Shown: positions 38,193 to 48,044 of the stretch, in pieces
Layout: each line of letters starts with the position of its first letter
How positions within the stretch are numbered: the first letter of the stretch is position 1
Assembly: GCF_036350515.1 (NCBI RefSeq)
Contig: NZ_JAZDUE010000005.1
Coordinates: forward strand, 124,001-188,000
Direction: 5' to 3'
From: Gordonia prachuapensis
GTDB lineage: Bacteria; Actinomycetota; Actinomycetes; Mycobacteriales; Mycobacteriaceae
Length of the DNA stretch: 64,000 bases
Translations under genes and position numbers: made by a program
Notes under the pieces: generated by a model
The model's database searches: none
The model's input: the letters and a program-made list of their open reading frames with translations, nothing else
Told to the model about the DNA's origin: nothing

Positions 38193-39238
38193 CGGGCACC
38201 GACGGCACCGCGGACCGGCAGATGCGGATCACCGCGCTCGGCGGCGGGCACGGACTGCACGCCACGCTCACCGCGATGAGGTACCTGAGTCGGGACGTCA
38301 CCGCGGTGGTGACCGTCGCCGACGACGGCGGCTCCTCGGGTCGGCTGCGCGCCGAACTCGGTGTCATCCCGCCGGGCGATCTTCGGATGGCGCTCTCGGC
38401 GTTGATGTCCGCGCCGGCCGCGTTGGACGAGCGATCGGACGGGCCGACCCCACTCGGTCGGTCCGCGCACGAGCTGTGGACCACGACGTTTCAGCACCGG
38501 TTCGGTGGTCGCGGCGCTCTCGCCGGCCACCCCATCGGCAATCTGCTGCTGGCCGGGCTGACGGAGGTCACCGGCAACCCGGTCGCGGCGCTCGACGAAC
38601 TCGTGGCCGTCTTCGACATCGACGGACGCGTCCTGCCGATGTCGGCGGTACCGCTCGACATCGAGGCCGACGTGTCCGGGCTGGAGAGCGACCCTCGGAT
38701 CAGTCGTTGTATCCGCGGGCAGGTGGCGGTCGCGACCACCCCCGGAAAGGTGCGTCGGGTCCGTTTGCTGCCGACCGACCCGCCGGCCTGTCCGGAAGCT
38801 CTCGAGTCGATCCGGTCGGCCGACCTGGTGGTGCTGGGACCCGGTTCCTGGTTCTCCAGCGTGATCCCGCACGTCCTGGTGCCCGAGCAGCTCACGGCGC
38901 TGCGCGACACCTCGGCCCGCAAGATGCTGTTCGTCAACCTCGCTCCTGAACCCGGTGAGACGACGGGATTCTCGGTCGAGCGGCATCTGCACGTGCTACA
39001 CGCCCACGCCGATGTCCTCCGTGTGGATGACGTCGTGGTGGATGCCGCGTCTGTTCCCGCGGGGCGTGAGCGGGATCACCTGATCCGGGCGGCTGAGTTG
39101 TTCGGCGCACGTCTGCATGTCGGTGACCTCGCGGTTCCCGGCAGGCACGTGCACGACCCCGAGAAAGTCGCCACCCTGGTGAACCAACTGTGCGAAGGTG
39201 AATTGAGTCGATACGCTGTCCGGGCGCAAGAATCGTGA
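38189..39238 (+). CDS. yvcK: YvcK/CofD-like gluconeogenesis factor
   Basis: 349 residues from GTG overlapping rapZ. The N-terminal ALGGGHGLHATLTAMRYL binds nucleotide-sugar, VADDGGSSGRLR follows, and HPIGNLLLAGL near residue 112 matches the family. YvcK proteins bind UDP-GlcNAc and in M. tuberculosis CuvA (Rv1422) is a PknB substrate needed for polar growth. It ends 229 bases before whiA. Confidence 0.92.
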   Translation: MTGTDGTADRQMRITALGGGHGLHATLTAMRYLSRDVTAVVTVADDGGSSGRLRAELGVIPPGDLRMALSALMSAPAALDERSDGPTPLGRSAHELWTTTFQHRFGGRGALAGHPIGNLLLAGLTEVTGNPVAALDELVAVFDIDGRVLPMSAVPLDIEADVSGLESDPRISRCIRGQVAVATTPGKVRRVRLLPTDPPACPEALESIRSADLVVLGPGSWFSSVIPHVLVPEQLTALRDTSARKMLFVNLAPEPGETTGFSVERHLHVLHAHADVLRVDDVVVDAASVPAGRERDHLIRAAELFGARLHVGDLAVPGRHVHDPEKVATLVNQLCEGELSRYAVRAQES

Positions 39239-39395
39239 GTGAGTCGTGTGCATCCGACTGCGCCCACATGATCGTCGGGAGCCACCGCTGACGCGGTGAC
39301 ACCGGCCCGGGCGGTGCGGTTGCCGACGCCACGACTCCGTTCGCGGGGGTGACGGCCTCCGTGCCGGGGGATTCGCGAGCGGTGAGGCGAGCCAG

Positions 39396-39424
39396 TGGCG
39401 GTACCGGCTTCCTGGCCGTAGGAC
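39396..39424 (+). promoter_or_regulatory. Candidate whiA promoter
   Basis: TGGCGG (39396-39401) and TAGGAC (39419-39424) are separated by 17 bases, giving a start site near 39431 and a leader of about 37 bases to the whiA GTG. The match is moderate. Confidence 0.4.
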
Positions 39425-39467
39425 TGTGCGACCCGACAGGAGGACCGTGACAGGAGGGCAGGGACCG

Positions 39468-40451
39468 GTGGCGATGACCGCGGCGGTGAAGGATGAGCTA
39501 TCCCGTCTGACCGTGACCCAGGTGAGTTGCCGCAAGGCCGAGGTGTCGGCGCTGCTGCGTTTCGCCGGGGGACTGCACATCGTCGCCGGCCGCGTGGTCG
39601 TCGAGGCCGAGGTCGACCTGGGCAATGTGGCCCGGCGGCTGCGACGCGAGATCTTCGACCTGTACGGCTACAACTCCGATGTCCACGTCCTGCGCAGCGG
39701 GGGCATCCGGAAGGGCGCGCGCTACATCGTGCGTGTCACCAAGGACGGTGAAGGTCTGGCCCGTCAGACGGGTTTGCTCGACCTGCGTGGACGTCCGGTG
39801 CGGGGATTGCCCGCGCAGGTCGTCGGCGGGAGTGTCGCCGATGCGGAAGCCGCCTGGCGCGGTGCGTTTCTCGCTCACGGTTCGCTCACCGAACCGGGCC
39901 GTTCGTCGGCGCTCGAGGTCAGTTGTCCGGGACCGGAGGCCGCCCTGGCTCTCGTCGGGGCCGCTCGCCGTCTCGGGGTGTCCGCCAAGGCGCGTGAGGT
40001 GCGTGGGGCAGACCGGGTGGTGATCCGTGACGGTGAGGCGATCGGAGCCCTGCTGACCCGGATGGGCGCCAACGACACGCGGCTGGTCTGGGAGGAGCGC
40101 CGGATGCGGCGCGAGGTCCGTGCGACGGCCAACCGTCTCGCCAATTTCGACGACGCCAACCTGCGTCGTTCGGCGCGAGCCGCGGTGGCCGCGGCTGCAC
40201 GTGTCGAGCGCGCCCTGGACATCCTCGGTGACGACGTGCCCGATCACCTCATCGCCGCCGGCCAGCTGCGGATCACCCACCGGCAGGCGTCCCTCGAGGA
40301 GTTGGGGCAGCTCGCCGACCCGCCGATGACGAAGGATGCGGTGGCCGGACGGATCCGGCGCCTGCTCTCGATGGCTGACAAGAAGGCGCGCACCGAGGGC
40401 ATCCCGGACACGGAGTCGGCTGTCACCTCGGACTTGCTCGACGAGGCGTGA
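39468..40451 (+). CDS. whiA: WhiA DNA-binding regulator of division/sporulation
   Basis: 327 residues from the GTG at 39468, chosen because AGGAGG (39452-39457) stands 10 bases before it; upstream in-frame GTG 39447 and the open frame to 39426 have poor spacing. WhiA has an N-terminal LAGLIDADG-homing-endonuclease-like fold without catalytic residues and a C-terminal helix-turn-helix (LADPPMTKDAVAGRIRRLLSMAD near residue 285). In Streptomyces it activates ftsZ, ftsK and whiB-type genes; in other actinobacteria it tunes division. Confidence 0.95.
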   Translation: MAMTAAVKDELSRLTVTQVSCRKAEVSALLRFAGGLHIVAGRVVVEAEVDLGNVARRLRREIFDLYGYNSDVHVLRSGGIRKGARYIVRVTKDGEGLARQTGLLDLRGRPVRGLPAQVVGGSVADAEAAWRGAFLAHGSLTEPGRSSALEVSCPGPEAALALVGAARRLGVSAKAREVRGADRVVIRDGEAIGALLTRMGANDTRLVWEERRMRREVRATANRLANFDDANLRRSARAAVAAAARVERALDILGDDVPDHLIAAGQLRITHRQASLEELGQLADPPMTKDAVAGRIRRLLSMADKKARTEGIPDTESAVTSDLLDEA

Positions 40452-40492
40452 GGTCGACCCGGAACAACAGGTGAACGAATCGGACCCTTCGC

Positions 40493-40521
40493 ATGCTGCG
40501 TCTGGCCGGTCCTACTAGGCT
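40493..40521 (+). promoter_or_regulatory. Candidate promoter of the gap-pgk-tpiA operon
   Basis: ATGCTG (40493-40498) and TAGGCT (40516-40521) are 17 bases apart. A start near 40528 would leave a leader of about 83 bases with no obvious secondary structure element I can name. Confidence 0.4.
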
Positions 40522-40610
40522 GAAGTGGGTCGCGCATCACCGTCACCAACATGATCGTCCTGCGTAACCGGCCGCAAGCCTCGACGATGAATACCGTAAG
40601 GAGCACCACA

Positions 40611-41630
<1,020 letters not shown>

Positions 41631-41661
41631 CCTTCCTCGAGCCACTAGGAGCAACGCCACC

Positions 41662-42873
41662 ATGGGCGTACCCACACTGAAAGACCTTCTGGAAGAAGGC
41701 GTTTCGGGTCGGGGAGTGCTGGTCCGGTCGGATTTCAACGTTCCGCTCGACGGAACCACGATCACCGACCCGGGCCGCATCCTGGCCTCCCTGCCGACCT
41801 TGTCGGCGCTGGTCGATGCCGGTGCGAAGGTCATCATCACCGCGCATCTCGGTCGTCCGAAGGGCGAACCGGATCCGAAGTTCTCGCTGGCCCCGGTGGC
41901 CGAGCGACTCGGCGCCGAACTCGGGCGCAACGTCCAGCTCGCCGGTGATGTGGTGGGTTCGGATGCGCTGGCGCGCGCCGAAGGCCTCACCGACGGCGAT
42001 GTCCTGCTGCTGGAGAACGTGCGTTTCGATCCGCGCGAGACCTCCAAGGACGAGACCGAACGGGAAGCGCTGGCCAAGGCGCTCGTCGAGCTGGTCGGCG
42101 ACGACGGTGCCTTCGTCTCCGACGGCTTCGGTGTGGTGCATCGCAAGCAGGCATCGGTGTACGACGTCGCGAAGCTCTTGCCGCACTACGCCGGCAAGCT
42201 CGTGGCGGCCGAGGTGGACGTGCTGTCCAAACTCACCCACGAGGTCGCCCGGCCGTACGCGGTGGTGCTCGGCGGGTCGAAGGTGTCGGACAAGCTCGGC
42301 GTCATCGAAGCGCTTGCGCCGAAGGTCGACACCCTGGTCATCGGCGGTGGGATGGCGTTCACCTTCCTTGCCGCGCAGGGGCACTCGGTGGGCAACTCGC
42401 TGCTACAGGAAGATCAGATCGACGTCTGCAAGGGGCTGCTCGAGCAGTTCGGCGACGTCATCCGGTTGCCGGTCGACGTCGTCGTCGCCGACAAGTTCGC
42501 GGCCGATGCCGATGCGAAGACGGTGCCGGTCGAGGAGATCCCGGACGGCTGGATGGGGCTCGACATCGGGCCCGAATCGGTCAAGCGGTTCTCCGCGGTC
42601 CTGTCCGGTGCGGAGACCGTGTTCTGGAACGGGCCATCCGGTGTCTTCGAGTTCGAGAAGTTCTCGTCGGGCACCCGGGGCGTCGCCGAGGCGATCGCGG
42701 CGACCACCAAGGGCGGATCGTTCACGGTCGTCGGTGGTGGCGACTCCGCGGCGGCTGTCCGGACGCTCGGACTGCCGGATTCGGACTTCTCGCACATATC
42801 GACCGGCGGCGGGGCGTCGCTGGAATACCTGGAGGGCAAGGAACTCCCCGGATTGAAGGTGTTGGAGAGCTGA
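41662..42873 (+). CDS. pgk: Phosphoglycerate kinase
   Basis: 403 residues. It transfers phosphate between 1,3-bisphosphoglycerate and ADP. RSDFNVPLDGTTITDPGRI near residue 20, HLGRPKGEPDPKFSL near residue 62, GGSKVSDKLGVI and the C-terminal GGGDSAAAVRTLG nucleotide loop are present. One-base overlap with tpiA (TGATG). Confidence 0.97.
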   Translation: MGVPTLKDLLEEGVSGRGVLVRSDFNVPLDGTTITDPGRILASLPTLSALVDAGAKVIITAHLGRPKGEPDPKFSLAPVAERLGAELGRNVQLAGDVVGSDALARAEGLTDGDVLLLENVRFDPRETSKDETEREALAKALVELVGDDGAFVSDGFGVVHRKQASVYDVAKLLPHYAGKLVAAEVDVLSKLTHEVARPYAVVLGGSKVSDKLGVIEALAPKVDTLVIGGGMAFTFLAAQGHSVGNSLLQEDQIDVCKGLLEQFGDVIRLPVDVVVADKFAADADAKTVPVEEIPDGWMGLDIGPESVKRFSAVLSGAETVFWNGPSGVFEFEKFSSGTRGVAEAIAATTKGGSFTVVGGGDSAAAVRTLGLPDSDFSHISTGGGASLEYLEGKELPGLKVLES

Positions 42874-43661
42874 TGGCGAGTCGCAAGCCGCTCATCGCGG
42901 GCAACTGGAAGATGAACCTGAATCATCTGGAGGCCATCGCGCTCGTCCAGAAGATCGCGTTCGCGCTGCCCGCGAAGTACTTCGACAAGGTCGACGTCAC
43001 GGTGATCCCGCCGTTCACCGACATCCGCAGCGTGCAGACCGTCGTGGACGGCGACAAACTGCTGCTCACCTACGGGGCGCAGGACCTGTCGGCGCAGGAT
43101 TCGGGTGCATACACCGGTGAGATCAGCGGTGCGTTCCTCGCGAAGCTTGGGTGCACCTTCGTGGTCGTCGGCCATTCGGAGCGACGGACGATGCACGCCG
43201 AGACCGACGACGTGGTGCTCGCGAAGACGAAAGCCGCGCTCAAGCACGGTCTGACGCCGATCGTGTGCATCGGGGAGGGGCTCGACATCCGGGAGGCCGG
43301 CGAGCACGTCGACTACAACGTCACCCAGCTGAAGGGCTCGTTGGCAGGGCTCTCGGCCGAGGAGATCGGCAACGTCGTGATCGCCTACGAGCCGGTGTGG
43401 GCGATCGGTACCGGTCGGGTGGCCAGCGCCGAGGACGCGCAGGAGGTGTGCGGCGCGATCCGCAAGACACTCGCGGAGATCGCCGACGCCGCGACCGCGG
43501 ATTCGGTCCGGGTGCTCTACGGCGGTTCGGTGAACGCCAAGAACGTCGGCGAGATCGTCGGCCAGACCGACGTCGACGGTGCCCTCGTCGGCGGGGCCTC
43601 GCTGAAATCGGACGAGTTCGCGAGCCTGTCGGCCATCGCCGCCGGCGGACCCCTTCCGTGA
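42873..43661 (+). CDS. tpiA: Triosephosphate isomerase
   Basis: 262 residues. GNWKMNLNHLEA near the N terminus supplies the catalytic Lys, GHSERR near residue 104 the His, and YEPVWAIGTG near residue 171 the catalytic Glu; the phosphate loop is YGGSVNAKN. It closes the gap-pgk-tpiA operon and is followed by a repeat-rich spacer. Confidence 0.97.
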   Translation: MASRKPLIAGNWKMNLNHLEAIALVQKIAFALPAKYFDKVDVTVIPPFTDIRSVQTVVDGDKLLLTYGAQDLSAQDSGAYTGEISGAFLAKLGCTFVVVGHSERRTMHAETDDVVLAKTKAALKHGLTPIVCIGEGLDIREAGEHVDYNVTQLKGSLAGLSAEEIGNVVIAYEPVWAIGTGRVASAEDAQEVCGAIRKTLAEIADAATADSVRVLYGGSVNAKNVGEIVGQTDVDGALVGGASLKSDEFASLSAIAAGGPLP

Positions 43662-43675
43662 CTGCTGCTCCCAGC

Positions 43676-43700
43676 CGAGCGTCACGAACCCCTTCGTGAC
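43676..43700. repeat. Hairpin copy of the dispersed intergenic repeat
   Basis: GTCACGAA (43681-43688) pairs perfectly with TTCGTGAC (43693-43700) around CCCC; the preceding CCGAGC matches the sequence before the hairpin at 5371-5399. It lies 15 bases after tpiA and may terminate the operon. CTCCTCAGGG and GTTCCCTGAG fragments at 43722 and 43856 also match that element. Confidence 0.7.
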
Positions 43701-43708
43701 GGCCCTCC

Positions 43709-43834
43709 GCAGGCTCCGGGCCTCCTCAGGGGTCGGGTGGCCGGGGGCTCTGCAGGCTCCGAGCCTCCTCGGGGGTCGGGTGGCCGGGGGCTCTGCAGGC
43801 TCCGGGCCTCCTCGGGGTCGGGGTGGCCGGCCCG
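43709..43834. repeat. 43-base tandem repeat, three copies
   Basis: Units beginning GCAGGCTCCG start at 43709, 43752 and 43795, exactly 43 bases apart, each containing CCTCCTC, GGGTCGGG and GTGGCCGG; the third is slightly diverged. The block fills most of the 311-base gap between tpiA and secG. No reading frame in it is credible. A -10-like TAGACT at 43883-43888 may serve secG. Confidence 0.85.
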
Positions 43835-43972
43835 TTCACTGATCCCGTTCACCCCGTTCCCTGAGCCCCGTCGAAGGGCGCGTAGACTGTGGCAGGTTGT
43901 GCCCGGACGGCTCCGAGCCGTCGGCGCAGCCTGCCACACTTGTCTGCACCGACCGAACAGGACTGACTACAC

Positions 43973-44206
43973 GTGAAGCTCGCACTCGACATCGGATTGG
44001 TCATCACCAGTTTGCTGATGGTGGTGCTGGTGTTGCTGCATCGCGGCAAGGGCGGCGGTCTGTCGTCGCTGTTCGGCGGCGGTGTCCAGTCGTCGCTGTC
44101 GGGATCCAGCGTGGTCGAGCGCAATCTCGACCGCCTGACCATTTTCGTCGGCATCATCTGGTTCATCTTCATCATCGGCATCGGCGTCGACATCAAACTT
44201 TCCTGA
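43973..44206 (+). CDS. secG: Preprotein translocase subunit SecG
   Basis: 77 residues from GTG. Two membrane helices (about residues 3-22 and 56-75) flank the glycine-rich loop HRGKGGGLSSLFGGGVQ, the hallmark of SecG. It assists SecYE. The position after tpiA is conserved in actinobacteria. A strong hairpin follows. Confidence 0.93.
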   Translation: MKLALDIGLVITSLLMVVLVLLHRGKGGGLSSLFGGGVQSSLSGSSVVERNLDRLTIFVGIIWFIFIIGIGVDIKLS

Positions 44207-44233
44207 CGCCGACCGACCGGTCTGCTTCGTCTG

Positions 44234-44274
44234 CGGCGACCCGTCTGCCTCACGGCAGGTGAGGGTCGCCGTTT
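44234..44274 (+). terminator. Branched GC hairpin after secG
   Basis: CGGCGACCC (44234-44242) pairs with GGGTCGCCG (44263-44271), and inside it CTGCC (44245-44249) pairs with GGCAG (44254-44258) around TCAC. TTT follows the outer stem. This long two-part stem 28 bases after the secG stop is a convincing factor-independent terminator separating it from ppc. Confidence 0.75.
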
Positions 44275-44331
44275 GACGTTCGGGCGCCGCCCCGAGATGC
44301 CACAGGTTGCGAATACCGGAATACTGACCGT

Positions 44332-47184
44332 ATGAGCGAATCGAACTCGTCTGAGCAGCATCGGTCCGCCGGAGCGCCCGCGTGGCGCCCCACGATGACG
44401 ATCGCCGATCACATCATCATCGATGACGAGGGCCGGGCGCTGACCGAACCGTTGCGCGAGGACATCCGGTTGCTGGGTGGTCTGCTCGGCGACATGATCC
44501 GTGAACATTCCGGTACCGAGGTCTTCGACCTCGTCGAGAACGCACGCATCGCGGCCTTTCGGATTCGGCGCGCCGAGATCGACCGCGAGACGTTGGCAGA
44601 CATGTTCGTCGACCTCGACCTCTCCGTCGCCATGCCGGTGATCCGCGCATTCTGCAACTTCGCCCTACTCGCCAACCTCGCCGAGGATATCCATCGGGAG
44701 CGCCGCCGTGCCCTCCACGTCCGGGCCGGCGATCCGCCGCAGGACAGCACGCTGGAGGCGACGTACGCCAAGCTCGCGCAGGCCGGTCTCACCGACGCCG
44801 ACGTGGGTCGTGCGCTGGCCGATGCGACGGTCGTGCCCGTCATCACCGCCCATCCCACCGAGACGCGTCGCCGTACCGTCTTCGAAGCGCAGAACCGAAT
44901 CACCGAGTTGATGCGCTTCCGCAGCCGGACCGAGCTCACACCCGCAGAGGATGCCGAGGTCATGGAAGGTCTGCGCCGGCAGATCCTGACCCTCTGGCAA
45001 ACCGCCCTGATCCGGCTGGAACGGCTCAACATCCAGGACGAGATCCGTTCCGGTCTGCGCTATTACGACGCGTCGTTCTTCGAGGTGGTGCCGAAGATCA
45101 ACACGGGGGTTCGTGCCGCACTGCGTTCTGCCTATCCCGACGCGGGACTGAAGGACGATCCGATGCTGCGGATGGGGTCGTGGATCGGTGGCGATCGCGA
45201 CGGCAACCCGTTCGTCACCGGCGAGATCGTCGAGATGGCGACAACGCTCGCAGCCCGGACGGCGATCGGCCATCACCTGTCCGAGCTGCGGCTGCTCGCC
45301 GAGGAACTGAGTATGTCGACGCGCCTGATGTCGCCCGACGACGCCGTCTATGAGCTGGCGGGTGTGGACCGCGACGACCCCGCCGCCGACGAACCCTTCC
45401 GCGTCGCCCTGCGAAAGATCCGGTCCCGCCTCGTCGCCACCGCCGCCGACATGTTCGGCGAAGAGGTCATGAAGACCTCCGATCTGTTCATGATCGACGG
45501 CGCGGAACCATACGCCGGGGCCGGCGACCTGCTGGCCGACCTCGACGTCGTCGACGCCGGACTGCGGTCCACGCACGACGACATCATCGCCGACGATCGG
45601 CTGCTGAGACTCCGGGAAGCGGTCCGCACCTTCGGGTTCAACCTGTCCGGTTTGGACATGCGACAGAACTCGGAGATGCACGAGGAGGTCGTCGGTGAGC
45701 TGCTGGCCTGGGCCGGCGTGCACCCCGACTACGCGTCACTCGGTGAGGCCGAGCGGGTGGAGATCCTGGTCAGCGAGCTGACCGCGCGGCGCCCATTGAC
45801 CCGACCGGATGCCGACCTGAGCGAGCTCGCGACAAAGGAACTCGGGATCGTCCGCGCGGCCGCTGCAGCGGTACGGACCTTCGGCCCCGAGGCGGTGCCG
45901 AACTACGTCATCAGCATGTGTACCTCGGTGAGCGACATGCTGGAACCGATGATCCTGCTGAAGGAAGCGGGACTGATCGACATCGACGCCGAGTCGGGCA
46001 AGCTGGTGTGCTCGGTCCGGATCGTCCCGCTGTTCGAGACCATCGAGGATCTGCAGCAGGGTGCGGCCACGCTGCTCGCGGCGCTCGACATTCCGCTGTA
46101 TCGCGACCTCGTCGACGGGCAGGCCGGGATGCAGGAGGTGATGCTCGGCTACTCGGACTCGAACAAGGACGGCGGCTACATGGCGGCCAACTGGGCGCTG
46201 TACCGCGGTGAGCTGGACCTGGTCGAGGCGGCGAAGAAGGCCGGAATCCGGTTGCGGTTGTTCCACGGCCGCGGCGGTACCGTCGGCCGTGGCGGGGGAC
46301 CGAGCTACGACGCGATCCTCGCTCAACCTCCCGGCGCGGTACAGGGATCACTCCGACTCACCGAGCAGGGCGAGATCATCGCCGCCAAGTTCGCCGAACC
46401 CGTTCTGGCCCAACGCAACCTGGAAACCCTGCTGGCCGCGACAATCGAGTCGTCGCTCCTGGACGTGGAAGGACTCGGGGACGAGTCCGAGGACGCCTAT
46501 CGCAACATGGACGAGATCGCCGGTCTGGCGCGGTCGGCCTACAGCAAACTCGTGCACGAGACACCGGGCTTCGTCGAGTACTTCACCACATCGACGCCGT
46601 TGTCGGAGATCGGTGCCCTCAACATCGGCAGCCGTCCGGCGTCACGAAAGCAGACCGAGAAGATCTCTGATCTGCGGGCGATCCCATGGGTGTTGTCGTG
46701 GACCCAGTCCCGCGTGATGCTGCCCGGCTGGTACGGCACCGGCTCGGCTTTCGAGGAGTGGGTCGCCGACGACCAGCAGCGCCTCGAGACGTTGCGTCGC
46801 TACTACGAGAAGTGGCCGTTCTTCCGGACGGTGATGTCGAACATGGCGCAGGTGCTGGCCAAGTCGGACATGGGGCTGGCACACCGGTATGCGCAGTTGG
46901 TCCCGGACGAGGAACTGCGAGACACCGTGTTCGGCATGATCGTCGACGAACACGAGCGGACCATCGACATGTACTCCAAGATCACCGGCACCGACGACCT
47001 GCTGTCGGACAACGCCGCGCTCAAACGTTCGGTCTACAACCGGTTCCCGTACCTCGAGCCGCTCAACCTGTTGCAGGTCGAGTTGCTGCGGCGGTTCCGT
47101 GCCGGCGACGACGAACCCCGCATCCGGCGTGGCATCCAGTTGACGATGAACGGATTGGCCACGGCGCTGCGTAACTCGGGTTAG
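44332..47184 (+). CDS. ppc: Phosphoenolpyruvate carboxylase
   Basis: 950 residues, full length. It carboxylates PEP to oxaloacetate, the anaplerotic entry. VITAHPTETRRRTVF near residue 180 contains the first catalytic His, GYSDSNKDGGYMAANWALYRGE near residue 605 the bicarbonate/PEP lysine, and FHGRGGTVGRGGGPSYDAI near residue 644 the GRGGxxGR loop. M. tuberculosis lacks this gene, as I recall, while faster-growing relatives keep it next to secG. No promoter is clear in the 125-base gap before it. Confidence 0.97.
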   Translation: MSESNSSEQHRSAGAPAWRPTMTIADHIIIDDEGRALTEPLREDIRLLGGLLGDMIREHSGTEVFDLVENARIAAFRIRRAEIDRETLADMFVDLDLSVAMPVIRAFCNFALLANLAEDIHRERRRALHVRAGDPPQDSTLEATYAKLAQAGLTDADVGRALADATVVPVITAHPTETRRRTVFEAQNRITELMRFRSRTELTPAEDAEVMEGLRRQILTLWQTALIRLERLNIQDEIRSGLRYYDASFFEVVPKINTGVRAALRSAYPDAGLKDDPMLRMGSWIGGDRDGNPFVTGEIVEMATTLAARTAIGHHLSELRLLAEELSMSTRLMSPDDAVYELAGVDRDDPAADEPFRVALRKIRSRLVATAADMFGEEVMKTSDLFMIDGAEPYAGAGDLLADLDVVDAGLRSTHDDIIADDRLLRLREAVRTFGFNLSGLDMRQNSEMHEEVVGELLAWAGVHPDYASLGEAERVEILVSELTARRPLTRPDADLSELATKELGIVRAAAAAVRTFGPEAVPNYVISMCTSVSDMLEPMILLKEAGLIDIDAESGKLVCSVRIVPLFETIEDLQQGAATLLAALDIPLYRDLVDGQAGMQEVMLGYSDSNKDGGYMAANWALYRGELDLVEAAKKAGIRLRLFHGRGGTVGRGGGPSYDAILAQPPGAVQGSLRLTEQGEIIAAKFAEPVLAQRNLETLLAATIESSLLDVEGLGDESEDAYRNMDEIAGLARSAYSKLVHETPGFVEYFTTSTPLSEIGALNIGSRPASRKQTEKISDLRAIPWVLSWTQSRVMLPGWYGTGSAFEEWVADDQQRLETLRRYYEKWPFFRTVMSNMAQVLAKSDMGLAHRYAQLVPDEELRDTVFGMIVDEHERTIDMYSKITGTDDLLSDNAALKRSVYNRFPYLEPLNLLQVELLRRFRAGDDEPRIRRGIQLTMNGLATALRNSG

Positions 47185-47194
47185 GTTTCCTCCT

Positions 47195-47271
47195 CCCGTC
47201 GACCGGGCGCCGTTTCCCGTCGACTGGGCGCCATTTCCCGTCGACTGGGCGCCATTTGCCGTCGACTGGGT
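47195..47271. repeat. 21-base tandem repeat, four copies
   Basis: Units beginning CCCGTCGAC start at 47195, 47216, 47237 and 47258 (last with G for C), period exactly 21. The middle copies read CCCGTCGACTGGGCGCCATTT; the first has ACC for ACT. Each contains the palindromes GTCGAC and GGCGCC. The array begins 11 bases after the ppc stop and ends about 70 bases before the next start. Confidence 0.9.
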
Positions 47272-47341
47272 AGGGCTGGTGTCCCTTCCGCGTCGCGCCG
47301 CGACCGGAATGCGCACGACCCGTGGCGACGTTGCACGCACC

Positions 47342-48043
47342 ATGAAGGCTTTGTGGGTGGTCGCACATCCGGACCCGAGCTCTCTGAACCGACATCTGCA
47401 TCGATTCGGCGCGCAGGTGCTTCGCGACGAGGGTTGGCAGGTTCTCGAGTCCGATCTGTATGCGATGCAGTGGGATCCGGTGCTGCGCGAGGAAGGCGGG
47501 GACGACGTCGAGGCCGAGCAGCAGAAGCTGCGCGATGCCGACCTGGTCGTGCTGCAGTTCCCCCTCTGGTGGTACGGGATGCCCGCGATCATGAAGGGCT
47601 GGGTGGACCGCGTCTTCGAGCGCGGATTCGCCTACGACGTGATCGATCCCGCCACGGGTCGGGCCCGCAAATACGGCGACGGAGGACTTGTCGGACGCCG
47701 CGCGCTGACCATCGTCACCGCCGGTGACCGTCCCGGCAGCCTGGGTCCGCGGGGCATCAGCGGCGACATCGAGGACGTGCTGTGGACGACGCTGCACGGA
47801 ACGCTCTGGTACACGGGGATGGAAACCTTGCGGCCACACCTCGTCACCCGTGCGCGCGACGTCGACGAGTCAACCATCGTCGAGGTCGAGCGTGATCTCG
47901 CCGATCGGCTTCGCGGTGTCACGGACGAGTCGCCGATTCCGTTCCTTCCGCTCGACGAACGCTTCTACGACCACTCGATCGCGCTGTGCCCAGACGTCGC
48001 ACCCGACGTCTCGGGCAACGCCGCCCACCGATTCGCCACCTGA
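47342..48043 (+). CDS. Flavodoxin-fold NAD(P)H:quinone oxidoreductase
   Basis: 233 residues from the ATG at 47342; the upstream in-frame 21 residues (from 47279) run into the tandem repeat and look non-coding. MKALWVVAHPDPSSLNRHL is the FMN phosphate-binding loop of the NQO1/KefF/MdaB family, and LQFPLWWYGMPAIMKGWVDRVF near residue 78 is the second family signature. Expected role: two-electron reduction of quinones. It ends one base from the convergent pgl stop. The exact electron acceptor is unknown. Confidence 0.85.
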   Translation: MKALWVVAHPDPSSLNRHLHRFGAQVLRDEGWQVLESDLYAMQWDPVLREEGGDDVEAEQQKLRDADLVVLQFPLWWYGMPAIMKGWVDRVFERGFAYDVIDPATGRARKYGDGGLVGRRALTIVTAGDRPGSLGPRGISGDIEDVLWTTLHGTLWYTGMETLRPHLVTRARDVDESTIVEVERDLADRLRGVTDESPIPFLPLDERFYDHSIALCPDVAPDVSGNAAHRFAT

Positions 48044-48044
48044 C

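Noticed and set aside
47189..47275. CRISPR array in the 21-base tandem repeat
   Set aside because: Units are contiguous with no unique spacers and no cas gene is present.
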